Shown in pieces: positions 55,376 through 64,000 of a stretch of DNA of 64,000 nucleotides (the stretch's first letter is position 1; each line of letters opens with the position of its first letter). The notes under the pieces are model-generated. The model saw nothing but the letters and a program-made list of their open reading frames with translations. It had not been told where the DNA came from and ran no database searches. This stretch comes from Mesorhabditis belari. Taxonomy: Eukaryota > Nematoda > Chromadorea > Rhabditida > Rhabditidae. The stretch spans positions 1,284,501 through 1,348,500 of the forward strand of contig CAUEEP010000731.1 in NCBI GenBank assembly GCA_958450365.1, given 5' to 3'. The position numbers were made by a program, and so were the translations under genes.

Positions 55376-55859
55376 TTAAAGGGGTACTCCGGGCTAAAAG
55401 TTGTCTTTCTTTAGTTATCTTTCTTTTCAAAGTTCTTTCAAAGTTGCCTTGCCTTTTCACCTTTCATTTATCTATTATTCGATGCGTTTTAGCCTTCTCT
55501 ACAACTATTTTCTATATGAAAAACAAGGTTTCCAATCGAGAAATGAAGAAAAACGTAATTTTTCGTAATTTTTGCTTTCCACATCACTCTAAAACGCGAA
55601 TATTTGAACGAAAAGTATATAAAAGTTTCGTCTCGTTTCGTCCAATTGCATTTTACCACTTGCGTTCTTTTCTTTTGCATATATTTTCTCAAATTTAACA
55701 GCAATCTTCAATATTTTTTGTTTTTTTTTTTAAAATAGAAAACATTACATTCTAAAAGAATAGTTTAAAAAAGTAAAAATCGGACTTAAGAAGACGTGAA
55801 AAATAAGTGTCCAATTTCAGATTTCAATTGACTTTTCTTAGGCCAGAGTATCCCTTTAA
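55376..55859. mobile_element. TTAA-flanked MITE, copy 2
   Basis: It is nearly identical to 27841-28324, carried along by the segmental duplication. Confidence 0.65.
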
Positions 55860-56171
55860 GCATCCTCAAGCTTCCTGTACTTTAAAATTTTTGTTTTTAA
55901 GATAAAGTATGAGAAAAGAACTCTAGTTACAGTACATCAAAAAGGACACAAAGGACATCACAAAGGACGTGAGGAAGTAGAAGTTTCAACATTAATGAGA
56001 CTAGTTGAAAGTGGAAACCTTCAATAAAGCATCGTGAAAATTGCTAGATTATTGCTAGATGCTAGAAAATTGCTAGATTTGTGAATTGCTCGCGCGATTT
56101 CTCGAAGCTTTGTTGAGAATTGTAAATTTGCTTCTTGCTCTTTTGACTTTCAAATAATCCGCTTTTTAAAC

Positions 56172-56345
56172 CGTCCTCTTGTCCTCTTTTCCCTTTCCAC
56201 CGTAATATTGTCTCTATTTTTCATCAAATCTATCGACTTTTTCTATCTTTCTATATCCTTTATGAACCCTCAAACAGAATCAAAAAAAAATGAATAGATT
56301 GGATAAAAATAGATAAGAAGATTACGGTAGAAAAAGGGACACGTT
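56172..56345. repeat. Fold-back element, GAGACAAGATTACGG family
   Basis: It is the duplicate of 28640-28812, with one fewer A in the central run. Confidence 0.75.
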
Positions 56346-58344
56346 CTACCAAACGGATTACCGTATTCTCTCTAAGTAGTAGTTCACCCTAAGCGTTGCC
56401 GAAATTCCTTGAAATCTCGGAAAACAGAAAAACAGAATCAGAAACAATAGAGACAAAGGATTAAGGTAGAAAAGAGCGTTTCTTTTCCTTTACCGTTGAT
56501 GCATTAAATTGACAGTGAATACTGATTTATAAGAGAAACAACTGGTTGAGCCGGGCCTTTTATGCGACCAATTCAAAGCAGAATCTTTATGCTCATTTCA
56601 AATCTCGGAAAACAGAAAAACAGAAAAACAGAAAAACAGAAAAACGAATTTGCATATGGGAACTCCGAGTTTCAAATCAATCAACTTTCTGGGTGACTTT
56701 TGTGATTTAATCCCCTCTTTAAACTATAAAAATAATTCTTATCCAAAAGAAAATATTGAAGTTTTTTAAGGGTATAAAGCGTAGCTTTTTTTTCGAATTT
56801 TTGTATTTTTGAAACTCACGACGTTGGAATGCAGGTGTCGACGAGCGCCACCGCCACGGCAAAGAGAGCGATTTGGAAGAGAAATGCATTCATTCACGAG
56901 TAATTTCCTGGAAATGATCATAGCTTTGTACTTTGAAAAAAACAGGAAATAGAAAAATCACAATTGAGTATATTGAAGCAAGAAAATGTCAACTTTTGAT
57001 AAATCTCATTTTCGAATACAATACAGCAAGTTTTGCACTTGTGCAAATTCAACAAAAGACTATGAAATCCGAAATCTAGTAGTCAACTGTGACTACATTG
57101 AAACATAGCTTTCGCTTGAGAGTGAAAAACCTCATTTGTTTGAAAAGCTCATTTGTTTGATCAAAGAGAACAGGATTAGAGCACTTCTTCATCCCGAAAC
57201 ACGCCAAATTTTCCTCTTTGAAAGAAGAAATTTGAAAAAAACTTAAAAGTTACTGCTTTTAATAAATATCCTTTGAAGAAGCCTTCAAAATTGAATGAAA
57301 ATGTCGAAAAATGAAAAAGAAACGTTTAAAAAACATTAAGGGAAAGGGCCTGTTGAAAAGCATTAAATTTGAAACATTGCAATTAACCGGCCAAACATTG
57401 AAACATGAAAATTTCAAATAAATTACTGACGGTAAATTTGAAAACCCATTAAAAATACGTTAAATCTAAATGTTTTGAAGCAATCAGAAAAGTCAGAAAA
57501 CCCAAAAGTGACTGCAAAAAGACTGAAACAGGAAATCTCGCATTGCTCCAAATAAAGTGGTATTAAGCTGAAAAGTCTAAATTTTATCATAGATAAGTTG
57601 AAACATAACTATTTGAAATTTGAAAATTTTATGAATTTTATGAATTTTTGACTTTTGACCAGCTGTAGATGCCCTACTTTTGAATGAAACTGACTACTCC
57701 ACTAAAAAGAGAATAGCGCATTTCACTTTAAATACTTTGAAACACAAAAACCCTAGCTGAAACAGAATGTTTGTACTACAACTATTCAAGGTTGTAACTG
57801 GTTTTGAAAACAAATTGAACTTAATAATAGCGTCTAGATTGACTTTTAGCCCTATATCTACTATTTAGAGGATTCTATTTTATGTTTAGATTCTGAAGGA
57901 GTTGAAAGAAAGAGTTGAAAAAATTGAAAATTTCAGCTATGGGAATATTCGGTTAACTTACGGAAAGAATGCATTCATTAAAGTAGAAAATCCAAAATTT
58001 AGCTTAAATACATTGAAACATTCAATTCTTTGTTACGATGAACTTTGAAAAGCTTATGTTCCAAAGCAAGGGGGAATTCTTAAGCATTTTTTCGAAAAGC
58101 CAGAAAAATCTTGAAGTTACAAAGGTGAAGAAAAGACGAACGTAAAGAAAAGAGTCAAGTCTGGTTTTTGATTGGTCATTTTGACGCCTTGTACGCTAAA
58201 AAGGAGGATAATTGGCTGCGAGAATATTGCTTTCTGTTGCTCAAGACAGTTTATGAGAGAATTCAATGCGATGGGAAAGATGTTGAACTTTGGAATTGAA
58301 ATATTCAACTGTAGAATAGAATTTCTTAGCTGCGAATTCCCAGT

Positions 58345-58443
58345 CGCTTGTCATTATCGTTTACTGATCCAGTACTTCTCTTCCAGTTTTTGTTTCACGT
58401 ATTGAAAGATGAGAACAACGTTTCCGATCAGTTTCGAGCCTGA
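58345..58443 (-). other. Orphan terminal exon, duplicate
   Basis: It carries the same 32 codons as 30811-30909, ending WISKR and TAA. Confidence 0.3.
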
Positions 58444-59106
58444 GTATCCCAGCTGATTTTGATTTGAAGGCAGAATTTGAAGCTAAAGCTTTACAAATTA
58501 AAACAGATCACAGAAACAGAGCCAGCCTTTCTCAACGTTACCATATTTTGTCTCTATTTTTATCTGTAATGAGACAAGACAAGAACTGTAGTTGCAATAC
58601 CCAGTTAGGTAGAACAAACAAATTGTTTTAACAAACCGAAATGGCACTAAGGTTTGCCTTGTTCAAACTATAAAATCAACCTTGAAACATAGCTTTTTTG
58701 AATGACTCACTTTAGAGGTTTTCAAAGCAAAAAGCCAAAAAACTTTCCGATTTGTGCTGGGGAATTGGCTAAAATCAGACCAGACACTAGAGCTCTTTGA
58801 GATTCTCAACAAATGAATATCTCGTGCCTTGTCTGGAGCACAAAAGGTACTTTCCCTGAACTTTGCGAACAAAGGGGCACTATTTTTGTTCATCCACATG
58901 ACTGGCGAGGTGTTCTCTGTGCGCATAATCGCTCCTCATCTGGCATAAAGTTTTGGTATGATTCCCTTAATACCTGACAAATCATTGAAAAATCGATTTA
59001 ATTTAATGATTTCTCAAAACCAAGAAAAATATTCAGACGGAAAGGCAATACAGTGTTTATATTTATTTGCTAACTAAATAAATAGTAAAATAGAAATAGA
59101 AATAAT

Positions 59107-62100
59107 TTAATTATTAAGCACTGCTGGCTCAGAAACAGTGGCGTGAAGGCCGAGTCGGGTGAGCTTTGTTCCTGAAAGGACATAAAAGACATCACAAAGG
59201 ACTAGTGAGGAAGTAGAAGTTGATGTAAAAAAATTGATGTTTCAAAAAATCGAATTAAAATGTTTTTTTCTGAGACCCTAGTTTATGTGGTTTGTTAAGC
59301 CAAAATGTTTTTCCATTTTTCCATTTTTCAACTGTATCAATATGGTAATCTTTTCTAAAGTTGAAACCTGTAAATGGACGTAATTCGTCTTTTCCAAGCG
59401 AGTCAAATCGTCGGCGGTGAGTGGGGATGAGGCGTCGTGTGTGATACGATTGTCAACTCAATTATTATTGTAATTTTGGGTTGAATTTATTGGATTGAGG
59501 AGGAATCCATTCCTAGCTAGGTTCCCTAGCTAGGAATGGATACTTTTATGCTCTCAAATCTCGTGTGTGATACGATTGTCAACTGATTATTGTAATTTTG
59601 ATAGTTTAATTTCTAAAAGTTATATGTTGGGTTGGATTTATCGGATTTCTTGGATTGAGGAGGAATCGGGACCTAGCTAGGAATGGATACTTTTATGCTC
59701 TCGAATCTCGTAAACATCCCCTTTCTGGTGCACACATTTCTTCCATTTTCCTCTCGTGAAACCGGTAGCTGTAAGAGGAAAATTGAAGAGATGAGCGCGC
59801 CAGAAAGGGGGTGTTTTGAGGGATTTCAGAGAGCACAAAGCACACCCGTGAAACAAGTGCTTGCAACCTGTCAAAAACCTAGTTTCAAGTTGAGTCGAAT
59901 CAATTTTTAGGAATAGATTTTAATAGGTCCATCCCTTGTGAAGATCCAAGCTTCTTTCTCTACTTACTGTAGGTGTACTCGAAAGTCGCTTGCACTTTTC
60001 CTTGTCTCGAATAAACCATTAACGGGATTTCGTTGCTCTCTGAGACGAGTCGCCGCAATTGTGATTCAGCACAGCAAAATCTGAAAGGTTTATGAAGCTG
60101 GGTTTCAAGTTGATCGGCTTGAGCATGGTAAATTAAATGATAATCATTTGGCTCAACGAAAGAGTTCACAATTTCTGCTCCGGATCAGCCAAAGTCTGAA
60201 GTTCAATTTTGGCAGCTCAGGGAAAGCTGATTTAAATCTAATCAATAAAAACCAAACGAAATAATAGAATTTGAAAGGTTTAAAAAATTCGGTTTCAAGA
60301 TGGGCAATTTCTGAGTGAGTTGAATGTTCATTTTGTTCGTAAACAAAGATCGATCATGAAAAGAATTATAGGAGCAATAGTAATTGAATACACTTGGCGT
60401 TAGCTTCAAGGCACAAAAAACAAAGGCTTCAAAATGTTTATAACGAAAAGTTTGAAGTTTCAAAGTTGAGCGTTCCACATTGAAAGTCAGTTTTCTAATG
60501 AAGGTTTGATAGCATTGATTTCAGAATGAGTTACTAATGTTTTTTGAACTTTTTTCTGGATTTTGAGAATGAAATTACTATTTACTGACCTGTATCCGAC
60601 GGGTCGTTTATCATTTTTCAGCTTTGTTTCAATCCCGTCCACGTAGCATCCCTCGATGCATTTTCCGCTTAAACGCAGCAAATTGATGAGGATTCGTTTC
60701 CCGGGTGGAGCCTGAGAAATGGGATTTTAACTGAAAGTTTAGCTGAAGGTTTAGCTGAAGGTTTAGCTGAAAGTTTAGCTGAAAGTTAGCTAACCTTTTA
60801 GTCTTTTTAGCTGAGTGCAGAACCGGAAACTCCAAGATATTTACGGCCAAAAATTAACGACTCGGAAAAGTTTAGATCAAAAAGTTTAAAACCAAATTTC
60901 AATCAGTAGACTCTATAAAAGGAATAGCGCTAATCGATTCGCTGATCCCGAAAACTCCCGAGTACAAATTTACACCTGAATCTCTTCTTTTTCCATCTAA
61001 AAACCAAAAGAGAAATCCCGGTGTAAATGACTGGCGATGCGTTCTTTGTGCGGCCGCGTAATAGCTCACGATCTGGCACACTCTCCCAATGGATAGGTGT
61101 TCCCTTTTGTCATCAGTAAATCCAGGAAAATTCTCACTTTCAAATGGTAGACGCACATTTTGTCTTTATGGACGGTACTCGTTTGCACGATGGAGATCTC
61201 GAATTTGCGCACGTTTTCTGTGACCTAAAATGTCAAAAAATTGAAGTATCCACGGAATGAAGATCTGCTTCGAACATGGCATTTGAACATTAATTTTTAA
61301 ACTTTGTTGTTTCAAATTGCACTCATATCAAAGTCGTTAGCTGGATTTCGAATTTGGCGATCGTAGAATGATTTTTTCAAAATTTTGCAATTTTATTTCT
61401 TAGCATTTTCAATTGAAGTCAGCTATATGAGGATTAAAATCCTGAAAGCCTGAAAGCCTGAAAGCCTGAAAAGCCTGAAAAAGCCTGAAAAGCCTGAAAA
61501 AAAAATTCAAGTTTCAACTAATCCAATTAGCAAAGACCGATTTTAAAAACAGTGATACGAGAGAAGTCGAACTAAAAAAAATGTGACACTCTTTTCATAG
61601 CTGTCATTACTTATTTTAAAACTATTATTAGTTAATCTGGTATTAGTTAATCTCCTATTATTCATTTCCACCTCAATCGTGCCGCCACAATGCGGGGAAA
61701 ATGAGGTGGCCACGTGGTCGCAGAGTTTCCCGCCATAGCCATCCGGACATCTGGAAGAAAATTGAAAGTTTCAAAGTTGGGGGTTTAAAGGGAAACGCTC
61801 GCTGATCAATGAAATCATTCGTCGTCTAACTTCCCTTTCTAAACCCATTTGTGCTAAATTTCGTATTGTATTTGCTATAATATTTGAAATAGAAATCAAA
61901 AAAAGCGCCTCAATACTAGAGTGTTTGCTCGCGAGTAATACATTTTTTAAAACGCACACTTCGTAAAAATTATGTTGTTGTGTTGAATTTTGTTGAAGTG
62001 AAATTGATTTCGCTACAACTAGTAGCATTCTGCACACTTCCTGCATATTGTTTTTACTGGCAAGTACTGGCACTGGCACTGGCAGTACAGTACTGACAAG

Positions 62101-63415
62101 TACTATTTACTGGCAAGTAATTAGTCCCAAATTCTCCTCATTTCTTAGTTGTATTCTTTCTTTTTTTGTATTCGTTCTTTATCTGGTTTAATTACCCAAG
62201 CTAGAGATCCGATAAACGATTGGATTGGTCGAATCATCGAATCTAATCAAACAAGTGCTAAGTATAAGCTGTTTGAATAGTAGTATTTCAAGCGATACCC
62301 ACAACCTTTTCTTGGCGACAACTCATATCCAAAGTCGAGGTTCTTTCATGCAATCGATCGAAAGATACTGGCCGAAAAGAAATGGCTACAAAAACAATAA
62401 CAGTCTATACTTGCTTAAACTTGAAACCTTAACTTTGAAACTTTAAGGCTTCTCAAGATAATTCCTTTCTTCAAATAGATTTCCTAAAACGTGTCTCCTT
62501 TTCCCTTTCTACCGTAATTTTGTCTTTATCTTTTTATCCAATCTTTCAATTTTTCGATAGATTTCAATCCAATCTTATCATTTATAAATCCTCAAAGAAA
62601 CAGACAAAAAGTGGATCGATTGGATGAAAATAGAGACAAGATTACGGTAGAAAGGGGGAAAGGGGCAGGGTTTAGGAAACAGCTCTTTTTACTTGCAAAC
62701 ATCACAGCTCGTCGGATCCGTGTAGCCGCCATGTTGGCAGTTCAGTTTCCGAGAACAGACATCTAAAAGTGCAAGTCTTAATTGAAAGCCTAAAGAGAAA
62801 TATCGATGTTTCAAATTACTGAAAGTAAAATTGTTCTGTTTAACGTTAGTAGAACGGTGGTTTTAATCTAAAATCTCGATTTGAAAAGAAGTTCACCCGT
62901 GCACTTGTAGTGTAAATTGATTGCAAGCACATCCAGAAATGAGGGTTTATCCATTGAGCCCATCGATTGCTGCAAGAGAGGATCGATGGCGTTCAGGGCG
63001 GGCGCGTTTTTTGATTTCGCGAATCTGTGTTGGATAGGCAGTTGAAAGCCTTATGAAATTATAGAAGTCATAATCAGCTAATCTTTAATCTTTAATTAGA
63101 AGAGTGCTTTGGAATTGCAGGTCTCAAAACGCCCGCCTAGCGCTCTAGTCCATAAGCGGTAATGCTATGATTTTACTGGAATTTTAGAGTATTTACAAAC
63201 TTTCAACTCTGGCTTTTCTTTCTACTAATTACTAAATGATTGCCAGTTTTTCTTAAACTACTTATGCTTCAGCATACTGTATTTAATTAAAACCCTCTCA
63301 ATCTAAAGATAAGCCAAGTCTTTGAGACTTTGATAACGAACTCGGTTGGCGCGTAGTGCATGACGCTGCCTACATCGTACGGCAGATCGTAGGTTGTGAG
63401 TTGGGAGGGACCGAT
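59107..63415 (-). CDS. Astacin protease copy 2, 5' part beyond window
   Basis: Exons in transcript order are 63342-63415, 62897-63024, 62693-62762, 61672-61750, 61138-61224, 60590-60711, 59968-60080 and 59107-59171. They match copy 1 from the Met-turn (DVGSVMHYAP) through EGF and CUB. Differences: the EGF reads CPDGYGGKLC (canonical Pro) where copy 1 has CRDG; the last exon lacks one C and so continues as RLGLHATVSEPAVLNN to TAA instead of ending early. This copy looks the less damaged of the two. By the copy spacing, the zinc-site exons would lie near 64.7 and 65.6 kb, outside the window. Confidence 0.8.
59430..59705. repeat. Partial tandem duplication inside the fold-back MITE of copy 2
   Basis: CGTGTGTGATACGATTGTCA and CCTAGCTAGGAATGGATAC each occur twice here, and once or not at all at the matching place in copy 1 (31890-31960). 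It accounts for a roughly 200-bp shift between the copies. Confidence 0.8.
59683..59850. mobile_element. Complete fold-back MITE, GCGCCAGAAAGGGG family
   Basis: It is the duplicate of 31940-32105. Confidence 0.85.
62490..62668. repeat. Fold-back element, GAGACAAGATTACGG family
   Basis: It is the duplicate of 34745-34925. Confidence 0.8.
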
Positions 63416-64000
63416 CTGCAAATATCCTTCTAAATCTTTTACTAAAAGTTTATTTATGATGCCAGAAAGGGTACGTTTACATAAAAAATGTTCACTTGCA
63501 CACCTCAGTTCCTGTGGACGGAGATTTGACGAAACTTTGACTTTAGGTAGAATGGCTATTGTAACACAGGTGGTAAGGGAAAGAAAAAACAGAGTTTTTA
63601 ATAGAGTTAGCATTTTTTTCAAGAAAATTCGTTATTTGATCGTGTTTCTTAATTTCCAGTACCATCTCGATAGATAACTAAAAGTTTCAATTTGTTTGAT
63701 GTCAATTGCCGAAATGGATTGACAATAGATGATGGGGCTTCATGGAATTAAAACTAAACTTGGACAGAACTTTGTTTTTCAATTTATGCAATCCCAATTG
63801 GCAAATTTGATTGGTAATAAAAAATCTTGAACTTATGGACTGATTTAAGTGTTCAAATTTGGGCAAACGATTAAATTTGAAGGAAAACTTTGAAGAAAAA
63901 AATACAATGTTTCAATAGAACTGAAGACAATTGGGGAGTCGGATCGTCAATATATCCTCCCCAAAGATAATAAAAAAGCTTCAACTTATGGACTGATTAA

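Larger units (their letters stand above)
54975..56893 (-). pseudogene. Duplicate 5' part of the C6/Thr gene, no C6 exons
   Basis: Signal-peptide exon 56820-56893 and Thr exons 55246-55272, 55052-55069 and 54975-55010 are preserved with correct splice sites and phase 2. Downstream on the minus strand the duplication ends at about 53.1 kb before any further Thr or C6 exon, so transcripts could encode only a secreted short Thr peptide. Confidence 0.7.
53097..64000 (+). repeat. Direct segmental duplication of about 25.48-36.3 kb
   Basis: From 53119 the sequence tracks 25468 onward almost base for base to the end of the window. Small differences include a short GAC/AAC repeat (54003-54057), an extra partial tandem repeat near 59430-59700 and scattered substitutions. 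The left junction shows a 20-bp word, GCAGTAACTTTTAAGTTTT, repeated twice at 53098 and 53124. The right end lies outside the window. Confidence 0.95.

Overview
The window is nuclear DNA of a nematode, most likely a rhabditid. It is AT-rich. Genes are split into many short exons by mostly short introns with a TTTTCAG or TTTTTAG acceptor. The recognisable proteins are typical of worms: a saposin-like (caenopore-type) protein, a secreted C6-domain protein with threonine-rich exons, a nematode astacin protease with EGF and CUB modules, a GLI/TRA-1-type zinc finger and a cytochrome P450. I saw no bacterial-type genes, rRNA or CRISPR array. All exon models were made by hand by matching splice sites and reading phase; no alignment was run.

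Region 1-20 kb holds three intact-looking genes in a background of fold-back elements: a miniature makorin-like RING/CCCH protein (+, 6.2-8.7 kb), a saposin-like secreted protein (-, 11.2-12.6 kb) and a 19-exon protein with one clear and one degenerate BTB domain (+, 15.0-19.2 kb). Two inverted copies of one 260-bp element flank the BTB gene. A decayed mariner with part of its transposase lies at 9.2-9.7 kb.

Region 20-30 kb is a minus-strand gene for a secreted C6-domain protein: a signal-peptide exon, nine threonine-rich exons (one encodes 133 uninterrupted Thr) and C6-domain exons. Every Thr exon starts and ends in phase 2 inside an ACN codon. A long inverted repeat (about 650-bp arms, 24.9 and 30.3 kb) encloses the gene's 5' exons together with a plus-strand fragment of a pogo/Tc5-type transposase DNA-binding region, which is interrupted by an expanded GAC/AAC repeat.

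Region 30-38 kb is a minus-strand astacin gene (zinc site, Met-turn, EGF, CUB) with no visible 5' half. Region 38-47 kb is a jumble of gene fragments, several repeated in both orientations: a membrane-protein fragment (three or four copies), GLI-type zinc-finger exons with a degenerate second copy, a LINE reverse-transcriptase fragment, an inverted astacin CUB fragment and a mariner-type palindrome.

Region 47.5-49.7 kb is an inverted, decayed copy of the Thr-exon cluster. Region 49.9-53.0 kb holds a truncated P450. From about 53.1 kb to the end, the sequence is a near-identical direct copy of 25.5-36.3 kb (signal peptide, three Thr exons, transposase fragment, astacin 3' half). The window therefore records recent large duplications plus older inversions, with intact genes on the left and broken, reassorted exons on the right.
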